Notes: generated by a model not told the origin, from the sequence alone. A stretch of DNA of 64,000 bases from Pelodera strongyloides (GCA_036852015.1 JAANDG010000071.1:62001-126000); one strand, 5' to 3'; counted from the stretch's first letter, positions 14,001 to 25,122 are shown. A program made the numbers and translations.

Positions 14001-15107
14001 ATAAACTGGCGAATACAGACTCAAACTCAAAAACACACTGCAGTTGCAGTTTGTGAGTGCATACGCATCAAGATATCATAAACATTGTATTCCTTTGACT
14101 ATCCGTTAACTTGCAACTTTCGTGCGATGACTAGATTATTTTGGTCGAATTGCACCAATTTCAGATTTCAGATTATTTTTCCCACAAGGATCGGACCATT
14201 TTCTTCTAAGTGAAGAGAGCACATGTAAATTTTGAAGCAAATGTGTATGTGTAGTATTTAGTATTTGACCCACCTGTTCCACCACTAGACAAAGGAGACG
14301 ACATCGTTGTCGTTCTCTTTCGGAAGAAAGCAGACGGACTAATTTTCTTCGAACCATCTCCAGAACCCGCAATCGATTCTGAAGTCGATGCACCGGCGTC
14401 GCTTCCCGGTCCGGATCGGAAATCTCCCGCCGTTCCTAAACGTTGTAAACAATATAAAGTCTGCGCGTGCTTCTCCAGTATTTATTTATTTAGCCGGCCG
14501 AATTATTTCAATTTAAACAGAAAAGGAAGCAAATCAGTTATTTTATAGAAGGCGAACAGACCTGATCTGAATCACTAATTTTAACATTTATTTATTACTT
14601 TATTACGACAACAATGTTTTAGTATAAATATAAAGCCAGTTTCTTAAACAATTTTTACTTACTTTATAATTATGGTTTATTGTTTCAACGCGACATTTGC
14701 ATTATAAGCACTCATCAAGAAGTATCACGTAATTTTGCACACTACCACGACCATCTAATTACGGACATACGGACAACAACTTAAATGAAAGCCTCACTGT
14801 CGGCTTTGAAGGTAAACGATGATGGAGTTGCCGGCTTCGGCTTCTCTGGGGCACCGGACGGATCATCAAGGTCCGCATAGCTTATGCCAGAAAACGGTGA
14901 ACTTTTAAGTTCTAAAATAAGTTAGATCACGTGAATATAAGGACGGTGTATAGACTAGACGCGTATTTTGAATTACATATAAATATTCTTCCCTCCACGA
15001 TGTACCAACTCTACAAACATACTTCCTCCAAACGCGGAAACGGTTCCTCCCGGCGCCGCATTTTTTCGGAAACTTTCAGGAATTTTGAAGCCACCAAACT
15101 CAGACAT
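2026..15107 (-). CDS. SAC3/GANP-domain protein (TREX-2 mRNA export scaffold)
   Basis: About 32 exons encode roughly 1,200 aa. By family knowledge, GANP/Sac3 proteins scaffold TREX-2 at nuclear pores and couple transcription to mRNA export. The chosen start (15107) opens [13 protein letters not shown]. Exon 1 (15107-15023) joins 14911-14798 and then 14434 onward in phase. The N-terminal third is low complexity with sparse FG. The SAC3 domain begins at 12027-11885 with [13 protein letters not shown], followed by [16 protein letters not shown] (about 11.7 kb), [11 protein letters not shown] (11.4 kb), [15 protein letters not shown] (11.2 kb), [13 protein letters not shown] (10.9 kb), RFFRLLR and [13 protein letters not shown] (10.2-9.9 kb). 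The C-terminal part is helical and charged (exons at 8.4, 8.2, 7.9, 7.65 and 7.25 kb). The last exon (about 2248-2026) joins the exon at 5225-5085 in phase. The junction between exons near 6.5 and 5.75 kb is unresolved. A globin gene sits in the last intron. Confidence 0.9.
3110..3394 (+). CDS. Small acidic ORF upstream of the globin gene
   Basis: A 94-codon ORF, starting [11 protein letters not shown], has an acidic middle (ETEEEEG) and a short helical-looking tail ([11 protein letters not shown]). A 3' splice-like TTCTGCGTAG precedes it by nine bases, which would fit trans-splicing. It lies in the last intron of the opposite-strand GANP gene, 170 bases upstream of the globin first exon. No donor was found that joins it to the globin exon in frame. 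It may be a separate small gene, an uncorrected upstream part of the globin gene, or chance. Confidence 0.3.
   Translation: MYRSLKTNSKCTAEKLVQEEEHCFANETEEEEGKNLDTSDIGSTQKNNSEPSGYDCEAYASAIKRQQAISLIRQILQKMGNDDKTPEMSEHSLS
3566..4763 (+). CDS. Globin, nematode type
   Basis: Four exons (3566-3732, 3917-4019, 4192-4314, 4569-4763) splice in phase to 195 aa. Globins bind heme and serve oxygen or redox sensing and transport; the role of this paralogue cannot be told. Helix A is [29 protein letters not shown] carries the CD1 Phe. ELRRHAS carries the likely distal (E7) His, and IARAHIKW the likely proximal (F8) His. Helices G and H follow ([28 protein letters not shown]), then a polar Asn-rich tail of about 20 residues. 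The start was chosen because a 3' splice-like TTTTTAG directly precedes the ATG, fitting trans-splicing. Exon 3 could instead begin at 4165 with 9 extra codons, but the 4192 acceptor gives the spacing usual after the E7 region. The gene lies antisense inside the last GANP intron. Confidence 0.88.
11044..11081. repeat. (ATA)n microsatellite
   Basis: About 12 units of AAT/ATA in a GANP intron, just upstream of the exon encoding [13 protein letters not shown]. Confidence 0.95.
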
Positions 15108-15787
15108 ACCACATTCGCCTGAAATTAACGAATTGTAAAACGAAGGTTGCTCGACCGGACGTTCTTACGGAAAGAGTACTGAGCGCAGCAAGTAATAAGA
15201 AAAAAATAAAAGAGCGAGGAATCAAACAAAACTTTCAAAAAATCGGAGCGGGAGCATGAAGATTGCATAAATCTAGCACAAGTAAATTAAATACAAAAGA
15301 TATGCGGAAAAGATGCAGCATCCATACTAGTTTGATCCTACCGCGATTTTCTGCGGCACGCAGTCGCTCAACTACGGTAGTCTATCTATCATATAAATAT
15401 TTTCCTAACATGAATTACAGTAAAATGATAAATTCCACCCGAAGAAATACTCGCGAACTAGCTTGGTTTATAGAAAGATGGCCTGTATCATATTGTTTAT
15501 TAATTTAATTTTGCTCGCAACCAATCTACGCACGTTATCAACAGCAAAGATTTTTGAAAAGTTCTATTTGGAATACTGTACGGTAGGTCGCCATCGCCAG
15601 TGTACTGCGAAGCGTATCGAAATTAGGAGAAGTGCTGAATTTTACATATAATATTGTTTTAAATATAATTGCGTGTATAATTTTTTTATTGTGGTATGTG
15701 AGCATGAGCATGCAGTAGTTCAACATTGAAATGATAACATCTTTAAAATACTTTATCAATAACATGAGAATCAGAAAAAATCCCTTC

Positions 15788-18700
15788 TCAACAACTTGGA
15801 GGATCGGAAGAATCTTCGGTTTTCACAACATTTTGTTTTGATCGTGACGCTCTCACCGATCGGCTGCTTTCTGAAAAGAATGCTTTAGTCGTTTAGTCTC
15901 ATGCGTGATAATCGTCCCAATCAACATTTCATGACATTTCCAGGAAATAAATTCTTTAGGTAGGGATGGGAAGTTAATATAATGTACCATATGACTTGTC
16001 GCGTACTTTATTTATTGTTTGCGTTGAATATGATAACCCGGAAGCAGTGAACTTATACATATATTGTTGGTACGCCTTATTAGTCGTTCTCCCATGAATA
16101 ACTCTCTCTGTCAGCAAACGATAAGTTCATTTACTCTTTCTTCCTCGTCGTCTGTTGGCATACTTTCGGCAGCGGAATACGACAAAGTGGATATCTTTCT
16201 AAACGTAACAAAGATTAAAGCGACCCAACGGCCGGTTTTGAAACGTATTTTGGACAACTGCATTCTCATGTCTATGTCCCAGTGCTACCATCTTATAAAC
16301 ATGCCACGCTTAGGGCGCTCCTCTTGCCTAGCCTCAGGACGGGCATTTCGCTCTATTATCTATATTCAGTCTTCTACAGTCAACCTCACTCTATGGGACT
16401 ATGCATGGGACTGAATAAAGTGCTATTCACAAAAAACAGAGCTCGCAAATCAGGACTAGTTATTTCACTCACCCCTCTGGACACATTACAAACACAGGCG
16501 TTATTCTTGTAATTAATATAATTTAATGAGGAGAAAATGGTCACGAGACGACCGTTGCCCAAGAAGCGATACCCGTTCCGGTACATCTGAAAAAACAGTG
16601 TTTTTATAACGCGTGAGAGAAGCTGCAAATGGAAAGAAATATCTACACTATAATATCTTCCCTTTTTTCTCCACCAATCAGAAAATGAAAATTAGTCCGT
16701 GAACTAAAAAAAAATGACTTGGCGATATATGACGATTCTATGAATGAAACTTATCATCAACTCTTACGTCGTGGTCAATCTGATGGCCTCGAATAATGAT
16801 ATCGATTTCGTATTTCGAGCAGAACTCCTCAACGACAGGTACGCCAAAGGTGAATGAGATTCCTAAATTGAATACGTGAACTATGATTACTTATTAATGT
16901 TTGGATGAGGCAATGACAACGGGAATAAACATTAATAAATCCTAATCTTCAATTATTGTAATAATCGTAATCAGTCAATTTCAAGATAGACACACAACTA
17001 AGCGCGCTTCCAAGCTACAAAAGTTACTTCAACACAAACGTTCTCGGCTATACCAGCGTCATTTGAAAACTATACCCCTATGCGAGAGAGCCCATCCTGG
17101 AAATTTGTCCACTGGGTCTGCCCAAACGAGGTCGCACAAGATTCCATACGGCGGTACAATACATGGACGTTGAACCTACAACTTTTTTCGAAACACAAAC
17201 GAAAAAAATTCATTCCGATGAAACTATGTCAACTATGTGTACATTCAAGTGCAAGTTTAAAATGACCGGAATACCTTCTCTAAATCCTGCAAAGAACCCA
17301 TGAATGGGCTCAATCCACCGTGCATACACATTATCGACTTGTCGACAATTGCTGCGACAGGAAGGCAATTGAAAACCGAAAGAAATGCTTTCCAAGCCTG
17401 AATTATGATATAGAAACGTTTCAAGTTCGAAGCAACGAAGATCTACAGTGATCATAATAGGACGACTATACATAAAATGGAAATGTTTCAAGACGGTAAA
17501 AAATTACAGCTGCCAGAGATGCAGTGATGTTCCACATGTTGTGCAGAATGATTACATGCATACATACAGCAAGAATAACAGGATATCAAATAATAAGTTA
17601 CCGTGTCCGCGTCGCCGCCATGCGGAAAGTTTTGCCTGCATTCATCATAGAATCCATAGGCTAGAGTGGTGTTGGCATCTTCGTGATTGCCGCGAAGCAA
17701 ATGAACCTGTTATGACAGAATTTTGCGTCAAGAAGTGGGAAATACAGTCGATGACAACTGCATACGTATGTAGTTACGGGTGGCGTTTAACACTAGCGCT
17801 ATTCTCGTCGCGGGTTCAATTCACAGTCACCAACGGGCTACAGTTTTATTCCCTTCCATCACACCTACCTTGCTCTCCATCTCACTTCTCTCTTACGTTA
17901 CGTCTCACACATTCTTTACTTCATCTAATGAAGGCCCATAAAAGTACACATTCAGATGCTCAATATTAGAGAATTTACGATTTACCTTCGTAGGATATCG
18001 ATACTGGAGCGCCATCAAAAGTGCAAATGTTTCGCATCCCTGTAAGTGTTGAATAATTTACATTTACTATTTATATGCTGTAGTATAATAGTTCTGAATT
18101 TATTTTTGTCACAGAACGCGTACCTGTACTCCCCTATCGACATAGTCCCCTAGAAATAGATATGTTCTTTTATGCGGGCCACCATTAAAACGAAACACCT
18201 AAAATGACTGTACATTTATTTATTTATTTATGTGCTGCAAGCTTTGCCCCGGTTATTTGTTTGTTGTATGGATTCTTGAAGGAGAATAAATTGACGGCCT
18301 AGCCAACTCACATCTCTCAAGTGCGGAAAATTCCCATGTATGTCACCACAAATTGTCAGAGGCAGCTTTTCCCTGAAACTCACAGCCTTTTTTTTGAGCT
18401 GGACATTCATAACCGTAGTTGTTGCGGGTACTGTGTAAAATAAAAGTGAAAAAAAAAACTCTTGAAACTGTGAATCATGACTCTACAGTAATCAAGTGAG
18501 GCAACAATCGCTTGGACGACTAGTGCATGCAGTTTTTGAGGCTATGTTTGTAAGTTCTGCAGCAGCAGTGTGAAACAGAAAAAGTGTGCAATTTTCGTAT
18601 TCAATATATAAACATTCACTTTGGTATCCGAAGCAATGAGGCCTGGCCGAGAAGGCTTTTCCTTGACATTTCACATAACTTGACGAGTTCATGAAGCTGT

Positions 18701-20616
18701 AGATCAGCCTGTGCCATCACAGGTCCTTTTGCAGGCCTATCGGTATATTAGTAAAGATAATTTAATCTCCACATCCTGTTAAAAAATGAGCATGCTGTTC
18801 ACTGAGTATGGTTCACGATTGGGTAAACCGTGCGAACCTAACCTCTCCCCACTCATGCAAATTCAAAATACATACTGCTACAAATTAATTATGCGATAAC
18901 GTTGGCAAGCAAAACGCACGTTTTATGGTTGGCATTCGGTTGATCGGCTCCCGGCAGCTGAAACACGAGAAGTATTCCTCACCTTCAACGTTATTTTGCA
19001 TAGTGATAATATATTTTGACCATGTCGTATGTAAATTGAGTACAGAGCTAGCAATTTACAAGTAATGTTTGTACCGGAACCTATTATTTATAACCAGACG
19101 GCTATCGCCGCCTGAGGCGACTTTTAAAGTTTAAAGGGATAGGTTCACCTCGAATTGCACCTTTTTTATAATTTACGTTGATAGTATGACCTATGACGGT
19201 CAAAATGCGAAAATTGCAGTAAATTTCCTTTGCTCCCCGTAGTAGGAGAGCATGCTCAAAAAAGCTAAACTACCTCGAATCTATAAAACAATTGGATTAC
19301 CGCAGCCATGGTAAGTGGGAAATAGCGCAGGAGGGCTGGAGGTGCAGATATTGTTGTGATAGACAGAGGATGATAAAAGGGTCCTGTGTTTTCTAGCGTC
19401 TCCAGCCTCGCTGCGCTATTTCCCACTTACCATGGCTGCGGTACTCCAATTGTTTTATAGATTCGAGGTAGTTTAGCTTTATTGAGCAAGTTCCCCTACT
19501 ACGGGGAGCAAAGGAAATTTACTGCAATTTTCGCATTTTGACCGTCATAGGTCATACTATCAACATAAATTATAAAAAAAGGTGCAATTCGAGGTGAACC
19601 TATCAATGCAGGAACAGTGAGCACACTTGTGTGAAACGTTTGCAACGTATCTTGAAAAATCATGAAATAAGATTCGATTTCGCTTGCCCAAGTCTGTGCT
19701 TCGCTCTCCTTTTATAGCCTTTAGATATTCTAATTTTCGTTTCGTTCACACAAACAAAAAAATAAACTCTTCTCCTTTATATAATAAGATTAGTTTATAA
19801 TTACGTATTCCGAAAGAATATCAAATAAGTTGTCACCGAAATCAAATCAATCAAGAAAACCGAAAGAAAAACAAATAAGACAACATCAAATTGAATGTGT
19901 TGCATTGTACCTTTGTTGCATTGTACCTGTGTTGCATTGTACCTTCATACCTTTACATTCTGGTCCTGCACCATTTTTGCTTCCATCAGCTTGCAAATCA
20001 TTCCGCATATAAATTCATCCTCCACTATTTCACTATCAGGAACCTGGGAATGTGCACATGTAATATGCGCGTAAGTACCTCTTTAAATATAATATCGCTA
20101 GGTACATAGATGGCGGCTTTATTAGATCAAGCACCATGGAAGAATTATATTTTTTTCTTGCTTCATTTTATTTGAATGGAACCCGCGCGTAGTTTTTACT
20201 GGTCCGATGACACTTAACAAGCTAGTCAGATCCCACCTTCACCTTCCTTTAGAAATCGAGAACTCACAATGGTGTCCTTCATGTCGACCTCTCTATTGGA
20301 TGCTGGTGGGGATTCTTCATCCTCTTCGTCCACGTCATCATCTTCTTCTTTAACCTTTTTCTTTTCTTTCTTTTCCTATGTTTTTTAAAGAAATATTTTT
20401 AAGCAAGATGGTGTTGGAAGTCCTAGTTGTATAACAGGTAGTGCTTAGTTAAAAATCTGTATGGCCTTATTTGCCGACAACTCGCATGATTGGTCTTAAG
20501 CAATGTGTATGATCCAATTTGCTGGCGGTGTTGTTTATAATTACATCTTTCAATATGTATATGAATACTACCTCACTTCCTTTCGTTCCATTCTTTGGTT
20601 GTTTAAGAGATTCCAT
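15788..20616 (-). CDS. PP1-like serine/threonine protein phosphatase
   Basis: About 13 exons encode a PPP-family phosphatase, a metal-dependent enzyme that removes phosphate from Ser/Thr. Exons 1-3 (20616-20572, 20375-20268, 20043-19951) are all phase 0 and give a non-catalytic Lys/Asp/Glu-rich N-terminal extension (KKEKKKVKEEDDDVDEEDEE). The catalytic core then runs as in PP1: GDIHGN (18.35 kb), LFLGDYVDRG (18.13 kb), LLRGNHED (17.7 kb), YGFYDECR, MCMHGGLSP (17.3 kb), GILCDLVWADP (17.1 kb), RGISFTFG and IIRGHQ (16.8 kb). The metal-binding and catalytic residues of these motifs are present, so it should be active. Differences from canonical PP1 include GDIHGN for GDIHGQ and SSLNYIN for SAPNYC. 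The C-terminus is uncertain: either a stop near 16.13 kb after KYANRRRGRKSK, or splicing to a last exon at about 15867-15788. It resembles the expanded PP1-like paralogues of nematodes. Confidence 0.88.
19138..19614. mobile_element. Foldback MITE with long near-perfect arms
   Basis: Two arms of roughly 200 bases are inverted copies. The left starts GATAGGTTCACCTCGAATTG and the right ends with its reverse complement at 19614. Both carry the same internal blocks, for example TTTGACCGTCATAGGTCAT and the TTACCATGGCTGCGGTA region. A central loop of about 50-60 bases separates them. No coding capacity. It sits in the phosphatase intron between the exons at 19951 and about 18716. Confidence 0.9.
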
Positions 20617-20850
20617 ATTGAAGCGGAAGTAAAGAGCGTATAAACGTCACTCTAGTAAGAGGGGGGGGGGATGGCTAGCAAAGTAAGTAGATTAACCGAC
20701 ATGACCTCCTTTATAAAAAAACTACCTCATTCAAATTACCTTACCTTGAAACCTAACAATAAGATAAGGTACGATTTAATTTTTTTTTTAAAGATAATGT
20801 GTTTGAACATACTCTTCGACAGAAACCAATTCAGTAGATCAGGAAGAAAT

Positions 20851-20856
20851 TTTATT
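20851..20856 (-). promoter_or_regulatory. Polyadenylation signal AATAAA of the minus-strand collagen
   Basis: AATAAA on the minus strand, 65 bases beyond the collagen stop codon at 20921. Confidence 0.6.
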
Positions 20857-20920
20857 GACATACATAAAAGTGTATTCTTATGTACAAACATCATGAATCA
20901 TGACTATGTTTCCTGAAGAC

Positions 20921-21988
20921 TTAGACAATTGAGGAGAGTCGCCGTCTGTATCCTCCTTCAGCGACATCGTTGAAAGATTCAGAAGCAGCAGAAGCGCCAG
21001 CTCTTGGAGGACATGGACAGTAGGCAGCATCACCGCCAGGCTCTCCAGGTTGGCCGTCGTCTCCGGGCTGTCCATCTTGTCCAGGCTGTCCATCGTTTCC
21101 AGAGGCTCCTGGTGGTCCGACAGGTCCGGGAGTTCCCGCATTTCCAGAAGGTCCGGGTTGTCCCGCAGAGCCAGCAGGTCCAGCAGGTCCGGGAGCACCG
21201 TTGGGTCCTGGAGCAGAAGGCAAGTACCTCTTTCCATTCTCTCCCTTGTTTCCTGGTGCTCCAGGTTGTCCAGGTGCACCGGGAGCTCCTTCGTCTCCAG
21301 GTTGTCCAGGCTGTCCAGGTTGGCTTTGTCCAGGACTTCCAGGAGTTCCAGGTTGTCCGTCAGGTCCGGGTTGTCCAGCTGGTCCATCGGGTCCTTGGGG
21401 TCCTGGTTCTCCGGCGGGACACGTGATGCACTCTCCACCAGCAGAGTCAGACCCTCCAGATGCTGAATCACCAGGTTTTCCGTCCTGCCCAGGCTGTCCG
21501 TCGTCTCCAGGTGCTCCAGGTTCTCCGGTAGGTCCAGGAGGTCCAGGAGGGCAGTTAGATGGCTGAGCTCCACATCCACACTGTCCACCACTTTGTCGGC
21601 GACCGATAACGTGGCGCTTCTCCCGAGAAGTTGTCTCTTTCATGGAATCCCAAGCCAGAGACGAGTGGTGCTAGATGCAGATTTTTATTGTCCAATGTTT
21701 CGATGAATTGTGCGGTATGTAAATAATTCACTGATCCAACTGCACTAAGTTTGCAGATATTCCCGTGAACTTTTTTATATATAATATAAACCCTAGGAAT
21801 TAGTTTTATGTGCTTTATTATTTACCTGAACATATTACAATATTTACCTTGAAATCATCGAGTTGTTGAATGGCATTTTCCTCAAAATCCCTCATATCGT
21901 TGAAGATGTGAACCACTCCGAGGATGGCCACGACGGCTCCGATACCACTGAGGAGAGCAGCAAGGTTGGCGAGAGTCTTTAGGGACAT
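20921..21988 (-). CDS. Cuticle collagen, copy A
   Basis: Two exons (21988-21848, 21670-20921) splice in phase 0 to 296 aa. Nematode cuticle collagens are secreted, trimerise and are cross-linked into the exoskeleton. The start [20 protein letters not shown] begins an N-terminal membrane-anchor segment (about residues 5-27), followed by [16 protein letters not shown] basic KRHVIGRRQ near residue 70 is a likely subtilisin-type processing site. Gly-X-Y blocks rich in Pro follow, interrupted near [19 protein letters not shown] and [14 protein letters not shown]. Cys clusters ([22 protein letters not shown]) flank the triple-helical blocks. The non-collagenous tail ends [19 protein letters not shown] lies one base before the ATG. 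Long antisense ORFs here are shadows of the GGX codon pattern. Near-identical to copy B. Confidence 0.95.
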
Positions 21989-22240
21989 TCTGAAAGAAAT
22001 CTTATTAGATAAATGAATAGAATTTGGCGGAATCTACTCTCAATTTTCTTTCAGTAAGCACGTTTTGAGTAAGCACGTTTTGAATAGATATGTCAGAAGT
22101 GGCGTGTCTTTTACGAAAGCATGGCGGTAACATATTCTTGAAGGGGTAAGAAATAAAATAAAATGCAAGAAACATATATAAGATAAGAAAGTAAAAGCTG
22201 TGAAAGCGTTGCAAATGCATACCTTAGCTTTCCGGCTCAA

Positions 22241-22250
22241 CCTATTTATA
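22241..22250 (-). promoter_or_regulatory. TATA box for collagen copy A
   Basis: On the minus strand GTATAAATAGG lies about 260 bases upstream of the copy A start codon. The same ten-base core occurs upstream of copy B, which supports a functional core promoter. The distance to the ATG implies an outron or a 5' UTR intron ending at the splice acceptor next to the ATG. Confidence 0.65.
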
Positions 22251-22557
22251 CTAAACAGCTCGAAATGAACTAGGTAACCGCCTCCTTTTTTTGTGCCGTG
22301 CACTGACAGTTTCCTTTGTTTCCGAAAAGTGTTCCGCCTTCCGCTGAAAGCGGTTAGCTGCACGCTGCAATCTAGCCGTCAATCACAGTTACCCTTAGCA
22401 TCATAACACAACAACGCAAAGGAGGGTCACAAGATACCTTATTTTTCCCTGGAACAAATTTATCACAAGTCATAATTGTATTATTGGTTCTACTGTAAAG
22501 AATCCTATTTTTTTTCTCTAAAACTTCGAGTATCGATCTCAGAAAGATAAGTATATT

Positions 22558-22816
22558 TTAAAGGGACGCGGTCACCGTTTTGGCCCTTATGTGTACTTTA
22601 TATTTTTATTATCAATATATGGCCGTGCTGATAATGACTCGACGAACGTTATTCCACTAATTAATTGGTCGCATACCTTGCGGGCTTTATGACATTTGTT
22701 TTTTTTAGGCTAACTGTGGCGCTTGGACCGGGCGCAACTTTTTTAATCAAGGAATTTCGCGCTGAACACAGCGCACAGTATACATAAGGGCCAAAACGGT
22801 GACCGCGTCCCTTTAA
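22558..22816. mobile_element. MITE with ~36-bp terminal inverted repeats
   Basis: The left end TTAAAGGGACGCGGTCACCG continues through TTTTGGCCCTTATGTGTA. The right end at 22781-22816 is its exact reverse complement, ending CGCGTCCCTTTAA. The 259-base element has no transposase. It lies in the spacer between the divergent collagens. A partial relative (TTTAAGGGAC-like ends) is seen near 6260-6310. Confidence 0.9.
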
Positions 22817-23373
22817 TGATTGTCTAAGGGCCGGGGTTGTGTCCATGTAAAGAAGAGCAAAAAAAATTAGGGAAAGATTTGCACCTTGGACAATACCGGA
22901 CGAGCTTTGTTTTGTGGGAGTAAAGAGTATACGCGCATATGTGATCTGTTGGAGTACAGGGTTGGGTTTACGCATGGCTCCTTTACATATGTATAATATG
23001 ATAACTCGTCGGAAAACAACTTCTATTAGCACTAAAGGAGTTCTATTTTCACTAATATGCATCCACATTGCCTTATTGTGCACGCTGTAATTTCAGCGCA
23101 ATATTATAATATCCAACATACACTGTATTGTTTATTACATATCCTTTTAATTCACATTAGCCTGTCAGGAGTTGCAACTTCGCGCAACATTTACTGACTG
23201 AATGACCTTCACCTATAGCAAGAAGCAAAACAAAAAGGCCGCGCGAAACTGCCTCGAGAGCAGTCCTTTGTTTCTATCTTCAAAAGTTGAAGAAAAAGCT
23301 GACCCGGAAGGTTCGAACCCGACAACTTGTTGTAGCGGTAGTAAAACTAAAAATCAAACTGCAATTCGATAGG

Positions 23374-23381
23374 TATAAATA
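23374..23381 (+). promoter_or_regulatory. TATA box for collagen copy B
   Basis: TATAAATA within AGGTATAAATAGGCGGC, about 340 bases upstream of the copy B start. It shares its core with the copy A promoter. Confidence 0.65.
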
Positions 23382-23714
23382 GGCGGCAGGGACGGTCACT
23401 AACATCAACTATTGAGCTACAACTTTACTAATAACAAAAAAAAAGTGTTTATAGACATAGAACCATACAACAAACATAATGTTTTTTTATAATGAATTAC
23501 GTTATTAGTAATGTCATTTTGCTTTCTTTAAATAATTGACCATACTCCACACTTTATTGTAATGACATTATATCTTTCTGACCAGTGTAAACTAAACCTC
23601 GCTACTATGTATTGTATGTTACGAGCTTATCTCAAATTTGTGTCGTTATTCGCTTCGGGTTTTCTCCAAAATACACTGGACTATAAGATTTTCCAAACCA
23701 ATTATTTTTTCAGT

Positions 23715-24804
23715 ATGTCCCTAAAGACTCTCGCCAACTGTGCTGCTGTCCTCAGTGGTATTGGAACCGTCGTGGCTATCCTCGGAGTGGTTCACATCTT
23801 CAACGATATGAGGGATTTTGAAGAAAATGCCATTGAACAACTGGATGATTTTCAGGTAAATAATGAAATGTGGAGAATATAACAAAGCCGAAAGAGCGAA
23901 ATGCTAGGGTTTGTACTTTACTTTGTACTAACTCAAGTAATAATATAGTGCAGGGGAATATCTACAAATTTAGAGCAGCAAGCTCACTGAATTATTTATA
24001 CACCGCACAATCAGTCGAAACTCGAAACATTGGACAATAAAAATCTGCATTTAGCACCACTCATCTCTGGCTTGGGATTCGATGAAAGAGGCAACTTCTC
24101 GGCAGAAGCGCCACGTTATCGGTCGCCGACAAAGTGGTGGACAGTGTGGATGTGGAGCTCAGCCATCTAACTGCCCACCTGGACCTCCTGGACCTCCCGG
24201 AGAAGCTGGAGCACCTGGAGACGACGGACAGCCTGGACAGGACGGAAAGCCTGGTGATTCAGCATCTGGAGGGTCTGACTCTGCTGGTGGAGAGTGCATC
24301 ACGTGTCCCGCCGGAGAACCAGGTCCCCAGGGACCCGTCGGACCAGCTGGACAACCCGGATCTGATGGACAACCTGGAACTCCTGGAAGTCCCGGACAAA
24401 GCCAACCTGGACAGCCAGGACAAGCTGGAGATGAAGGAGCTCCCGGTGCACCTGGACAACCTGGAGCACCAGGAAACAAGGGAGAGAATGGAAAGAGGTA
24501 CTTGCCTTCTGCTCCAGGACCCAACGGTGCTCCCGGACCTGCTGGACCTGCTGGCTCTGCGGGACAACCCGGACCTTCTGGAAATGCGGGAACTCCCGGA
24601 CCTGTCGGAGCACCAGGAGCCCCCGGAAACGATGGGCAACCTGGAACAGCTGGACAGCCCGGAGCCGACGGCCAACCTGGAGAACCTGGTGGTGATGCTG
24701 CCTACTGTCCCTGCCCTCCCAGAAGTGGAGCTTCTGCTGCTTCTGAATCCTTCAACGATGTGGCTGAAGGAGGATACAGACGCCGACTCTCTTCAATTGT
24801 CTAA
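23715..24804 (+). CDS. Cuticle collagen, copy B
   Basis: Two exons (23715-23855, 24055-24804) of exactly the same lengths as copy A splice in phase 0 to 296 aa. All copy A landmarks recur: the N-terminal hydrophobic segment (here [20 protein letters not shown]), the KRHVIGRRQ processing site, three Cys clusters, Pro-rich Gly-X-Y blocks with the same two interruptions, and the tail RRRLSSIV. Differences from copy A are scattered substitutions, for example Leu to Cys at residue 9, NAIEQ for NAIQQ and PPGEAG for PTGEPG. A TTTTTTTCAG acceptor lies one base before the ATG, fitting trans-splicing or a 5' UTR intron. It faces away from copy A and is convergent with the myosin gene. Confidence 0.95.
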
Positions 24805-24861
24805 ATCTTCAGGAAACACAGTTATCATGTTTGTATGTACACACGAATACATCTTTATGTC

Positions 24862-24867
24862 AATAAA
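24862..24867 (+). promoter_or_regulatory. Polyadenylation signal AATAAA of collagen copy B
   Basis: AATAAA 58 bases after the copy B stop codon. Confidence 0.65.
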
Positions 24868-25122
24868 GTGTCTTACATTTAAATACTTTCTGTCCACACA
24901 GAAACTTTCTACTTTCTGTCTACTGGTTCATATTGGTGCACGTGTGCTGCCCCATGAACCAAAAATAAAAATATAAAATTTTCAAACCATTCGCATGATT
25001 CCGCAAGTTCCATCACAGTAGTGAACATTCTGTGGTTTCTTATAAGTTTTCATGTAACTATTGAAGAATATGAAAGTCGTACCATAAACAAGAACACTGG
25101 ATTTTTCTGCAAAAGCAGCATT

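Noticed and set aside
20878..21591. Long ORFs in other frames through collagen copy A (also 21004-21566 on the plus strand)
   Set aside because: They are frame shadows of the GGX-rich collagen codons; the true frame has Gly-X-Y, Cys clusters, a hydrophobic N-terminus and proper splicing.
22661..23083. 140-codon minus ORF in the collagen spacer
   Set aside because: It runs through the right arm of the MITE at 22558-22816 and has no family motif or splice structure.
23310..23335. tRNA suggested by GGTTCGAACCC in the collagen spacer
   Set aside because: Only a B-box-like word is present; no A box at a suitable distance and no cloverleaf.
24134..24976. 280-codon ORF overlapping collagen copy B
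   Set aside because: Leu/Asp/Glu-rich +1 shadow of the Gly-X-Y frame, with the same pattern in copy A; no independent start context.
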